Source: Streptomyces resistomycificus (GTDB lineage Bacteria; Actinomycetota; Actinomycetes; Streptomycetales; Streptomycetaceae). From it: a stretch of 64,000 nt of DNA. Below are positions 49,826-57,883 of this stretch, in pieces. A model generated the notes under the pieces. It saw only the letters and a program-made list of their open reading frames with translations. It did no database searches and was not told the DNA's origin. The translations under genes were made by a program, and so were the position numbers. The stretch spans positions 100,017-164,016 of the forward strand of contig NZ_KQ949006.1 in assembly GCF_001514265.1 (NCBI RefSeq), given 5' to 3'. Position 1 is the first letter of the stretch, and each line of letters starts with the position of its first letter.

Positions 49826-49909
49826 CTACCGGAGGCGACAGACGGCCGTGCCCACGCGTCGCAGATCGACGTGGCGACGCGACGAGAAGTTCAGGGCCTG
49901 GGCAACCAT
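49826..49909 (-). CDS. 27-residue leader peptide of the SRRHVDL type
   Basis: A 27-residue ORF starting MVAQALNF and containing SSRRHVDLRRVGTAVC before its stop. The SRRHVDLxR..(S/T)A.C pattern is what I know as the 'putative leader peptide' family annotated in Streptomyces, often upstream of sulfur-related genes. The sequence TTTTGCTAGCTTCGGGCGC directly precedes the ATG: TAGCTT is a credible -10 hexamer and would make the transcript practically leaderless. It is 82 bp upstream of the ROK gene on the same strand. A cysteine close to the end suggests ribosome stalling on low cysteine (inference). Confidence 0.65.
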   Translation of the reverse strand: MVAQALNFSSRRHVDLRRVGTAVCRLR

Positions 49910-50212
49910 GCGCCCGAAGCTAGCAAAACGGTCCCGCGCTGCCCAGACGGCGACCGACGGGCGAGACGGCGGGTGTCCACCCCCGCGACCCGGTTGGCCG
50001 GACCCTACAGATCCCGCACACGCCCCTCGCGTAGCGCAGACCACTTCACCTCAGTGACCGGCATCACCCCGTACCCGGTGTAACCGCCACCCTTTGTCCG
50101 GAGCCCACCAAGCTCGCGTTCCCCGCTTTGTCGAGCGCTGACGGTGATCGGCCCGTGGGCGCTGGGATAGCGTCACCGTTGTCCCTGCCTGCCCATACTC
50201 CGCGGAGTCCCC
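49910..50212. promoter_or_regulatory. divergent intergenic region leader peptide / bioY
   Basis: 303 bp without a further gene. The left end holds the leader-peptide promoter (minus strand TAGCTT about 8 bases before its ATG). The right end has an inverted repeat ACGGTGA (50141-50147) / TCACCGT (50173-50179) and a -10-like TAGCGT (50168-50173) before bioY. These may be the bioY operator and promoter, but no known biotin operator was recognised. Confidence 0.4.
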
Positions 50213-50791
50213 ATGAGCACCGCTGCCGCCCTTCCCGCCCGCTCCGGGCAGGTCCTCGCCGACCTGCTGCCCGCCTCCCGTGTCCGGGACGTGGCCCTCG
50301 TGGTCGGCGGCGCCGCGCTCACCGGCCTCGCCGCCCAGATCGCGGTGCCGGTGCCGGGCTCGCCGGTGCCGGTGACCGGTCAGACCTTCGCCGCCCTGCT
50401 GGTCGGCACGGCCCTGGGCGCCCGCCGTGGTTTCGCCGCACTCGCCCTGTACGCGCTGGCGGGCGTCGCCGGCATGCCGTGGTTCGCGAGCGGCACCTCG
50501 GGCTTCTCCGTCTCCTTCGGTTACATCCTCGGCATGCTGCTCGCGTCCGCCGCCGTCGGCGCCCTGGCCCGCCGCGGCGCCGACCGCTCGATGCTCCGCA
50601 TGGCCGGCACGATGCTGGTGGGCGAGGCGATCATCTACGCCGTCGGCGTCCCGTACCTCGCCTACGCCGCCGGCCTCTCCGCCTCCGCCGCCGTCGCGGC
50701 CGGCCTCACCCCGTTCCTGATCGGCGACGCCCTGAAGGCGGCCCTGGCGATGGGCGTGCTGCCCACCGCCTGGAAGCTGCTCAAGCGCTGA
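50213..50791 (+). CDS. bioY: biotin ECF transporter S component BioY
   Basis: A 192-residue substrate-binding membrane subunit for biotin, with about six hydrophobic helices. The family hallmarks GSPVPVTGQTFAALLVGTALGARRGF and ALYALAGVAGMPWFASGTSG are present, as is GYILGMLLAS. It stands alone without BioM/BioN, so it would use a shared energy-coupling module or act alone. Its last codons overlap a pseudogene fragment on the other strand. Confidence 0.95.
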   Translation: MSTAAALPARSGQVLADLLPASRVRDVALVVGGAALTGLAAQIAVPVPGSPVPVTGQTFAALLVGTALGARRGFAALALYALAGVAGMPWFASGTSGFSVSFGYILGMLLASAAVGALARRGADRSMLRMAGTMLVGEAIIYAVGVPYLAYAAGLSASAAVAAGLTPFLIGDALKAALAMGVLPTAWKLLKR

Positions 50792-50945
50792 CCCCGTAGC
50801 GGTCGCGGAAGAGGTTCGCCGGGTCGTACTGCGACTTCAGTCCGGCGAGCCTCTTCCGCGTCCCGGCGTCGTGCAGCCGCTCGGCCCGGTCGCCCGCCCC
50901 GAACGCGAAGTTGCCCGGGGCGGAGGACGTGCGGGTCTGCGAGGT
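50781..50945 (-). pseudogene. C-terminal remnant of an FAD-linked oxidase (BBE domain)
   Basis: A minus-strand frame without a start codon, bounded upstream by an in-frame TGA at 50946-50948. It encodes about 54 residues including APGNFAFGAGDRAERLHDAG and LAGLKSQYDPANLFRDRYGV, the typical end of berberine-bridge-enzyme-like FAD oxidoreductases. The rest of such a gene (about 400 residues) is missing. It is therefore a degraded 3' end left after a deletion or rearrangement. Confidence 0.7.
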
Positions 50946-50963
50946 TCATACGGGTTGATGGTG

Positions 50964-51000
50964 GAGGCATAACCTGACAGGTTCCGTCAGGTTATGCCTC
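50964..51000. terminator. 15-bp hairpin downstream of LPXTG gene
   Basis: GAGGCATAACCTGAC (50964-50978) pairs perfectly with 50986-51000 around the 7-base loop AGGTTCC. It ends the minus-strand LPXTG gene transcript. Confidence 0.9.
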
Positions 51001-51030
51001 GTCATGTCCCTTTGTGGTCCCGCTCCGGTC

Positions 51031-51753
51031 TCAGCTCTCCCGCGGGCTCGGCCGTCGCTGCGACCACCACAGCCCCGCCACACCGGCGGCCATCAGCGCC
51101 GCTCCGGCCGCCCCCAGCGGCAGGGCGGCGCTTTCCGGGCCGGTCTTGGGCAGTTCGTCGCCGCCCGGTCCGACCGGCTTGTTGTCGGTTCCCAGCAGCA
51201 GCGGGGTGGCCGGGGCGTTCGGTGACGGGTTCGTCGTACCGAACGGAACCGGGCCCTGCTGCCAGAACGTCTTCTTCCCGTCGCCGGTCTGCACCGGCAG
51301 ACAGATCTTCCCGGTCTTGCCGAGATCGAATGTCGCGGCCACGGCGTACGACTTCGACGCGCCGGCCGCGAGATTGTCGATGGCGCAGGCGAAACCGCTG
51401 TTCGAACCCTCCGGCAGATCACCTTCCGCAATCGGAGAACAGCCTTGGACGTTTTTGACCGTGAGGCCGTCGAAACCGACGACCAAAAGCCTGATCTTGC
51501 CGCTTTCCTTGGTCCCCTCGTTCTTCACCGTGGCGGTGAGATCGGTTTCTTTCGAACTGTTGTCGACCGAGATCTTCTCGGGCAGCAGCGTCGTCAGCTT
51601 CACGCCCGCCGGTGCCTCGTCAACGGCCTTTCCCCCCTTGCTGCTTCCGGGCCCCTGGTCCTCCGCGCCGGCGGTGGTGGAAAGGATCAGCACGGCCGAA
51701 AAAGATGCCGCGACCAGCGATCCCGTGATGGTCGTCGCACGACGAGAACTCAT
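51031..51753 (-). CDS. LPXTG-anchored cell-wall protein
   Basis: A 240-residue exported protein. Signal peptide SSRRATTITGSLVAASFSAVLIL at the N-terminus, a beta-rich middle domain with two cysteines (NVQGCSPIAEG, GFACAIDN) likely disulfide-bonded, a Pro/Gly/Asn stretch, then LPKTG, a hydrophobic helix and a basic tail WSQRRPSPRES: the full sortase-sorting signal. Anchored to peptidoglycan by a class E/F-type sortase. Function unknown. AAGGGGG lies 6 bases before the ATG. Divergent from the Ser/Thr kinase. Confidence 0.9.
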   Translation of the reverse strand: MSSRRATTITGSLVAASFSAVLILSTTAGAEDQGPGSSKGGKAVDEAPAGVKLTTLLPEKISVDNSSKETDLTATVKNEGTKESGKIRLLVVGFDGLTVKNVQGCSPIAEGDLPEGSNSGFACAIDNLAAGASKSYAVAATFDLGKTGKICLPVQTGDGKKTFWQQGPVPFGTTNPSPNAPATPLLLGTDNKPVGPGGDELPKTGPESAALPLGAAGAALMAAGVAGLWWSQRRPSPRES

Positions 51754-51932
51754 GTTCGTCCCCCTTGGCTGCGCCTGAATTCGCAGTACTTGAAGAGGTA
51801 CCACAAGATTTCTCCGCACTATGCTGGTACGGCTCGAAGTGTGACCATTGTGTTCCCGTCGGGAACGCTCGGAAGGCATTGAGGGGGTGCAGCGGATTGC
51901 CGGGGAATGCGAGAAGTGGTGGAGTTCCAGGG

Positions 51933-54755
51933 GTGCTGGTGGCGGGGCGCTACCGATTGGTCGAAAGTATCGGCCAGGGGGGAATGGGGCGGGTGTGGCG
52001 GGCCGCCGACGAGATACTCGACCGGCAGGTCGCCGTCAAGGAGATGCGCATAGACGGCCTCGACGCCGAGGACGCCCGCACCCGTCGTGAACGCACCCTG
52101 CGCGAGGCCAGGGCCACGGCTCGGATCGACCACCCCAACGTGGTGCGCGTGTACGACGTGGTGGACGAGGGCGAACGCCTGTGGATCGTCATGGAGTTGG
52201 TCACCGGCCGCTCCCTGGAACGGATCATGGCGGAGGACGGCCCGCTCGGCCCGCGCGAGACGGCACTGCTGGGACTCGGCCTGGTGGAGGCGCTGCGCCA
52301 GGTGCACGAACGGGGTGTCCTGCACCGGGACATCAAACCCGGCAACGTCCTGGTGGAGGCCCGTGCGGGGCGCATCGTGCTCACGGACTTCGGCATCGCC
52401 GCGATCCAGGACGCCAAGGCGCTCACCATGGTCGGCATGCTGGTCGGCTCACCCGACTACATGGCCCCCGAACGCGTCTCCGGCCGCCCCCAGGGCCCGC
52501 CGTCCGACGTGTGGTCCCTCGGCGCGACGCTGTGCGCCGCGATGGGCGGCCGCTCCCCGTTCTCCCGCGACACCACGCTGGCGACCCTGCACGCGGTCCT
52601 GTACGAGGAGCCCGAACTTCCCGCGCTGCAAGGCCCCCTGAGGGACATCCTGGCCGCCCTCCTGGAGAAGGACCCGACGGTACGGCCGAACCTGGAGGAA
52701 CTCGAGGCATCCCTGCGCCTCCTCGCCCACCCGCCACCGACACCGACGGTCCGGGTACTCGGCGGGGACACGGGCGGTGTTCCACCCTGGGGCAGGGATG
52801 AGCCGACCGGGGGACGTCAGCAGGGCGCACCGCGGGAACTCACTCCGCGGCTGCCGGTGGAGTCGGACGCGTCGGCGGGTCCTGAGACCCCGGTGACGTC
52901 CCCACCGGCGGAGCACGAACCGTTCGCGCACCGCCGATCGCCGACGCGGCGCGACCCCGTACCGGAACGTGAGCCGGGCGAACCGACGGGGGAGCGGGGG
53001 CAGCCCGACCCGACGGTGGCCGGAGCGCCGTTCACGGGCCCCGAACGGTTGCCTGACCGGGCGGCGTTCGCCGCACCCGGGCCGGGCGTCGACAGCGGAC
53101 GGGTGGCGCCCGCCGGCGTCTCTGCCGACGAGGCGGGAACGGGCCGCGAGACGACGTCCGCCGACGAGCGGGTTGCTGACGGCGAGGCGGTGGCGCCCCC
53201 CGAGCTCGGCGTGGAGGGAGAGCGGGCGTCCGACGGCGAGGTGCCGACGGGCAGAGCGCCAGACGTACGCCGCGACGCGGTGCCCGCCGACGGGCCGCGC
53301 GCAGACGGCGGACGCGGGCTGGACCACGAGCCGGGTACGGACCGCGTGGCGCCGCCAGCCCCCGGACCGGGCGTGGGCGGCGGGCGGGTGGCCGACCGTG
53401 AGGCCGTGACGGACCGCGAGCCCGGCACGGGCCGCGAACCGACGACTGACCGCGAACGCCTTGCGGGCCCCGGCCCGACGGCCGCACCCGATCCCGACCC
53501 GGCGGACGTCCAGGACGCGTCCCCGTCCCACCCGTCTCCACAACACGACCAGCCCACGCGCCCCTACGGCAGGACGCGCTACCTGCGCACCGTGCGCGAC
53601 CCCCGGACGACCGCGCCACCGCCCGAGCCCGGACACAGGCCCCGGCCGGATCCGGAAGCAGCGCCCTCGCCCGAGCACACCCCCGCGCCCGGACCTGACC
53701 CCGACCTCGCGCCCGCGCCCGCGCTCGGGCCTGGCCACGCTCCCGCGCCCGTGCCCGGACCTCACCACGCTCCCGCCCCCGGACCTGACCACGCCCCCGC
53801 GTCCCCGCCCCCGTCGGCACCCGCACCCCTGTTTGGTCCCGCCCCTGCCCCGCAACCCCCCAGAGCCTCCAGCGAGGCCGCGTCCGAGCTGCGTTCGGAG
53901 GTTCGTTCCGAAACCCCGTCCGGCAACTCCGCCGGCGCCGCTCCCCACAGCGCCGCCACCTCCACCTCCGCCACCTCCTCCTCCACCCGTTCCTCCACGC
54001 CCTCCACCACGGGCGTCTCGCTCGCCCGCGCCCAAGCGGTGACCGAGCATCGTCCCGCCCCGACGCCCACCCCCCTCGTGATGCCGCCGGGTGAGCTGCC
54101 CGGCCCCGCGATCCCGGCGGATCCCCGTCCAGGGCGTCGGGCGGCTCTGATCGCCTCCGTGGGTGTGGTCACCGCGGGGGCCGTCGTCGCGATCGTGCTC
54201 GCGGCCGCCGGCGGGCCGCCGGACGACAACCGGGCCGGAGGGTCGCCGTCACCCTCGTCGGCGCGGTCGCAGCCCGCGACGCCGAGCGACGGCCCGTCGC
54301 CCACCGTCGAGGGCACGTCGAGGCCGCAGAGCCTGCCGCCGGGCGCACACCGGGAGGCGGGCGGGTTCGCGTGGGCGACGCCCACAGGCTGGCGGCGGGA
54401 CATCAAGACGGGCGCCGAGGTGCACTACACGTCCCCGGACGGCAAACAGGAGCTCGCCGCCAAGTCGTCCCTCGCCCGCGGCGATCTGATGGAGACCTGG
54501 CGCACCTCGGAACAGAACGCCCACCAGGGCAAGGACTATCGCAAGATCCGCCTGGAGGAGTCGACGTTCCGTGGCAACCCCGCGGTCGTGTGGGAGTACA
54601 CCTTCACCCTGGAAGGCGTCCCCTGGCACGCCCGGCTCCTCGGCTTCAACGAGAACGGCAAGTCGTACCAGATCAACACCTGGTACCAGCCGGACGTGGA
54701 GACGCAGGCCCTCAAGACCTACGGCGAGGTCAGGGACAGCTTCACGGTGCTGTGA
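51933..54755 (+). CDS. membrane Ser/Thr protein kinase (PknB-like) with long disordered linker
   Basis: A 940-residue receptor-type kinase. The kinase domain spans about residues 7-270: Gly-rich loop SIGQGGMG (12-19), Lys36 in VAVKEM, catalytic HRDIKPGNVL (131-140), DFG (152-154) and APE-like MAPERVSGRP. A linker of about 450 residues rich in Pro, Ala, Gly, Asp, Glu and Arg follows, with recurring phrases such as GPGxAPAP and TDRE. One transmembrane helix (ALIASVGVVTAGAVVAIVLAAA) near residue 745 leads to an extracellular domain of about 160 residues (FAWATPTGWRRDIKTGAEVHY and following) that lacks PASTA repeats. The GTG start has GGAG 8 bases upstream; earlier starts lack a ribosome site. 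Confidence 0.9.
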   Translation: MLVAGRYRLVESIGQGGMGRVWRAADEILDRQVAVKEMRIDGLDAEDARTRRERTLREARATARIDHPNVVRVYDVVDEGERLWIVMELVTGRSLERIMAEDGPLGPRETALLGLGLVEALRQVHERGVLHRDIKPGNVLVEARAGRIVLTDFGIAAIQDAKALTMVGMLVGSPDYMAPERVSGRPQGPPSDVWSLGATLCAAMGGRSPFSRDTTLATLHAVLYEEPELPALQGPLRDILAALLEKDPTVRPNLEELEASLRLLAHPPPTPTVRVLGGDTGGVPPWGRDEPTGGRQQGAPRELTPRLPVESDASAGPETPVTSPPAEHEPFAHRRSPTRRDPVPEREPGEPTGERGQPDPTVAGAPFTGPERLPDRAAFAAPGPGVDSGRVAPAGVSADEAGTGRETTSADERVADGEAVAPPELGVEGERASDGEVPTGRAPDVRRDAVPADGPRADGGRGLDHEPGTDRVAPPAPGPGVGGGRVADREAVTDREPGTGREPTTDRERLAGPGPTAAPDPDPADVQDASPSHPSPQHDQPTRPYGRTRYLRTVRDPRTTAPPPEPGHRPRPDPEAAPSPEHTPAPGPDPDLAPAPALGPGHAPAPVPGPHHAPAPGPDHAPASPPPSAPAPLFGPAPAPQPPRASSEAASELRSEVRSETPSGNSAGAAPHSAATSTSATSSSTRSSTPSTTGVSLARAQAVTEHRPAPTPTPLVMPPGELPGPAIPADPRPGRRAALIASVGVVTAGAVVAIVLAAAGGPPDDNRAGGSPSPSSARSQPATPSDGPSPTVEGTSRPQSLPPGAHREAGGFAWATPTGWRRDIKTGAEVHYTSPDGKQELAAKSSLARGDLMETWRTSEQNAHQGKDYRKIRLEESTFRGNPAVVWEYTFTLEGVPWHARLLGFNENGKSYQINTWYQPDVETQALKTYGEVRDSFTVL

Positions 54756-54767
54756 GACGCCGGAGGA

Positions 54768-54800
54768 GCCGTACGGGCACGTGTCCTCGTGCCGTACGGC
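54768..54800. terminator. hairpin between kinase and permease
   Basis: GCCGTACGGGCACG (54768-54781) pairs with CGTGCCGTACGGC (54788-54800), with one bulged G. It lies between convergent genes. Confidence 0.75.
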
Positions 54801-54832
54801 CCCTCGGGCCCACTGTCGACGTGCCGCGGGTG

Positions 54833-56278
54833 TCAGACCTTCGTGACCGCCCGCCCGCGGTCGCCCTTGACCTTCTCCTTCACGACGGCGATGACGAGCA
54901 CGGCCGCCGCGACCAGCAGCGACAGCAGCACGGTGTCGCGGCCGTCGTGCTCGGTGTCGGTCAGCATGTAGCCGAGCACGAACACGATCAGCGCGGCCGT
55001 CGCCCAGGTCAGGTACGGGTACAGCCACATCCGCACGACCAGCTTCTCCGGCGCCTCGGCCTGGATGATCTTCCGCATCCGCAGCTGCGAGAAGCAGATC
55101 ACCAGCCACACGAACAGCGCGACCGCACCACTGGAGTTGACGAGGAAGAGGAAGATCTTGTCCGGGGACAGGTAGTTGAAGAACACCGCGACGAAGCCGA
55201 AGACGACCGACGCGAGGATCGCCGCCATCGGCACGCCCCGGCTGTTGACCCGCGCGAACGCCTTCGGGGCGTCCCCCCGCTCACCGAGTGAGAAGGCCAT
55301 GCGGGAGGCCGTGTAGAGCCCGGAGTTGAGACAGGACAGCACCGAGGTCAGCACGATGAAGTTCATGATCTGGCCGGCGTGCGCGATACCGAGGGAGTCG
55401 AGCGCGGCGACGTAGGAGCCCTTGTCGGCGATGGACTTGTCGTCCCACGGCAGCAGCGTGACGACGACGAAGATCGAGCCGAGGTAGAAGACGCCGATAC
55501 GCCAGATGATGCTGTTGGTCGACTTCGTCACGGCCCGCTGCGGGTCCTCGGACTCGCCGGCCGCGAGGGTCGCGATCTCGCTGCCCATGAAGGAGAAGAC
55601 GACGAGCAGGACGCCCGTGAGGATCGCGCCGGGCCCGTTGGGCAGGAAGCCGCCGTGTTCGGTGAGGTTGCCCAGCCCGGCCTTGTCGCTGTCCACGCCC
55701 GGCAGCACGCCGAAGACGGCGAGCCCGCCGACGACGATGAAGGCACCGATCGCCACGACCTTGATCCCGGCGAACCAGAACTCGAACTCGCCGTAGGAGC
55801 CGACGGAGACCAGGTTGGTGGCGGTGAGCACCACCATCACGATCAGGGCCCAGCCCCACTGGGGCACGGCCGGTATCCACCCTTCGAGGATCTTCGCTCC
55901 CGCGGTCGCCTCCACCGCCAGCACCACGACCCAGAAGAACCAGTACAGCCAGCCGATGGAGAACCCGGCCCACGGCCCGAGCGCCCGGTCGGCGTGCGCC
56001 GAGAACGAACCCGAGGTCGGGTTGGCGGCCGACATCTCGCCGAGCATCCGCATCACCAGCACCACGAGCGTGCCGACGAGCGCGTACGACAGGAGGATGC
56101 CGGGACCGGCGGTGGCGATGCCGGAGCTGGAGCCCACGAACAGGCCGGCCCCGATGACGCCACCGATGGCGATCATCGACAGATGACGGTTCTTGAGTCC
56201 GGCCTGGAGGCCGTTGCCGGGTTCGCCGGGGGTCCCAGGGTCATGACCGGCCTTGGGGAGAGTCGGCTGCGAGGTCAT
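54833..56278 (-). CDS. amino-acid permease (GabP/AnsP-like, APC family)
   Basis: A 481-residue transporter with about twelve membrane segments. LKNRHLSMIAIGGVIGAGLFVGSS is the signature first helix; MLGEMSAANPTSGSFSAHADRALGPWAGFS and GEFEFWFAGIKVVAIGAF are family motifs. Paralogue of the permease at 41.7-43.1 kb. AAAGGA lies 7 bases before the ATG. Two tandem inverted repeats occur in its upstream leader, suggesting specific regulation. GABA, asparagine or an aromatic amino acid are all possible substrates. Confidence 0.92.
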   Translation of the reverse strand: MTSQPTLPKAGHDPGTPGEPGNGLQAGLKNRHLSMIAIGGVIGAGLFVGSSSGIATAGPGILLSYALVGTLVVLVMRMLGEMSAANPTSGSFSAHADRALGPWAGFSIGWLYWFFWVVVLAVEATAGAKILEGWIPAVPQWGWALIVMVVLTATNLVSVGSYGEFEFWFAGIKVVAIGAFIVVGGLAVFGVLPGVDSDKAGLGNLTEHGGFLPNGPGAILTGVLLVVFSFMGSEIATLAAGESEDPQRAVTKSTNSIIWRIGVFYLGSIFVVVTLLPWDDKSIADKGSYVAALDSLGIAHAGQIMNFIVLTSVLSCLNSGLYTASRMAFSLGERGDAPKAFARVNSRGVPMAAILASVVFGFVAVFFNYLSPDKIFLFLVNSSGAVALFVWLVICFSQLRMRKIIQAEAPEKLVVRMWLYPYLTWATAALIVFVLGYMLTDTEHDGRDTVLLSLLVAAAVLVIAVVKEKVKGDRGRAVTKV

Positions 56279-56311
56279 AGGACGGATTCCTTTGCGCCGG
56301 GTGAGCTGTTT

Positions 56312-56355
56312 CCCATACGGGGGCGGTATGGGGTCCCGTACGAGCGGCGTACGGG
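56312..56355. promoter_or_regulatory. two tandem 21-bp inverted repeats in permease leader
   Basis: CCCATAC-N7-GTATGGG (56312-56332) is followed 2 bp later by CCCGTAC-N7-GTACGGG (56335-56355). Both have perfect 7-bp arms and 7-base centres and differ only by a compensated A-T/G-C change. They lie 34-77 bp upstream of the permease ATG. Confidence 0.8.
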
Positions 56356-56506
56356 TCGGTCCAGTGAATCGGAGGCAAAGGAATTGGAGAACCTTTGATT
56401 CCGGATCGTTACTTGAGCTTTTCCTGAGGTTCGGTGGTGTTACCCCTGTTTTTCGGGCTTGGCCCCCGGAGCTGCTGCCCCGAAACCCGCGTGTCACACT
56501 CATCCC

Positions 56507-56992
<486 letters not shown>

Positions 56993-57000
56993 GAGTCGGA

Positions 57001-57022
57001 TCCGGGGCGGAGGCGCCCCGGA
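57001..57022 (+). terminator. short hairpin between rpiB and nei
   Basis: TCCGGGGCG (57001-57009) pairs with CGCCCCGGA (57014-57022), 4-base loop, 8 bp after the rpiB stop and 20 bp before nei. It may attenuate rather than fully stop readthrough. Confidence 0.65.
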
Positions 57023-57042
57023 GACAGACCGAAGGGAGCACC

Positions 57043-57849
57043 GTGCCGGAGGGGCACACGATCCACCGGCTGGCGCAGGACTACGCGGCCGCCTTCACCG
57101 GCACCGCGCCACGGGTGACCAGCCCCCAGGGCAAGTTCACCGACTCCGCCGGCCTCCTCACCGGTACGGAACTCACCCACACCGAGGCCCACGGCAAGCA
57201 CCTCTTCCTCGGCTTCACCGAGTCCTGGGTCCACATCCACCTCGGCCTCTTCGGCAAGGTCGCCTTCGGCCCCGCCCCCGCGCCCCCGCCCACGGACACC
57301 GTCCGGCTCCGCCTCGCGAACAGCACGTCGTACGTCGATCTCCGCGGTCCGACGACCTGCGCCCTGATCACGGACGCCGAGAAGCGCGCGATACACGACC
57401 GTCTCGGACCCGACCCGCTCCGCGAGGACGCCGACCCGGACACCGCCTACCGACGGATCTCCCGCAGCCGTACGACGATCGCCGCCCTGCTGATGGACCA
57501 GAAGGTCGTCGCCGGCGTCGGCAACGTCTACCGCGCCGAGGTCCTCTTCCGCCACCGCGTCGACCCGTACCGAGCCGGCCGGGACCTCACGCCCACCGAG
57601 TGGGACCTGATCTGGCACGACCTGGTCGAGCTGATGCGCGAGGGCGTGCGCAACAACCGCATCGACACCGTCCGCCCGGAACACACCCCGGAGGCGATGG
57701 CCCGCCCGCCACGCGTCGACGACCACGGCGGCGAGGTCTACGTCTACCGCCGGGCGAACCTGCCCTGCCACATCTGTGGCGGCGAGATCCGCACCGCCGA
57801 TCTCGCCGCCCGCAACCTCTTCTGGTGCCCGTCCTGCCAGAAACCCTGA
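57043..57849 (+). CDS. nei: Fpg/Nei-family DNA glycosylase/AP lyase
   Basis: A 268-residue base-excision-repair enzyme removing oxidised bases. It starts PEGHTIHRLAQDY, with the catalytic Pro1 after Met removal and the Glu2 partner; the Lys of beta-strand 2 is in HGKHLFLGF, the helix-two-turn-helix in MDQKVVAGVGNVYRAEVLF, and the C-terminal zinc finger in CHICGGEIRTADLAARNLFWCPSCQ. The PEGHT start (not PELPE) places it in the Nei rather than Fpg branch. GTG start with GAAGGGAG upstream. Confidence 0.93.
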   Translation: MPEGHTIHRLAQDYAAAFTGTAPRVTSPQGKFTDSAGLLTGTELTHTEAHGKHLFLGFTESWVHIHLGLFGKVAFGPAPAPPPTDTVRLRLANSTSYVDLRGPTTCALITDAEKRAIHDRLGPDPLREDADPDTAYRRISRSRTTIAALLMDQKVVAGVGNVYRAEVLFRHRVDPYRAGRDLTPTEWDLIWHDLVELMREGVRNNRIDTVRPEHTPEAMARPPRVDDHGGEVYVYRRANLPCHICGGEIRTADLAARNLFWCPSCQKP

Positions 57850-57883
57850 CGCCGGCCGGGCCCCGGGGTCTGTCTCACACCCC

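Noticed and set aside
50662..50970. 102-codon minus-strand ORF at bioY 3' end
   Set aside because: Different frame from the BBE remnant; Arg/Ala-rich, no motif; the remnant frame shows real homology-like residues.
52449..54050. 533-codon antisense open frame opposite the Ser/Thr kinase linker
   Set aside because: Arises from the repetitive Pro/Ala/Gly-coding linker read backwards; no start context, no domain, extremely Gly/Arg-rich.
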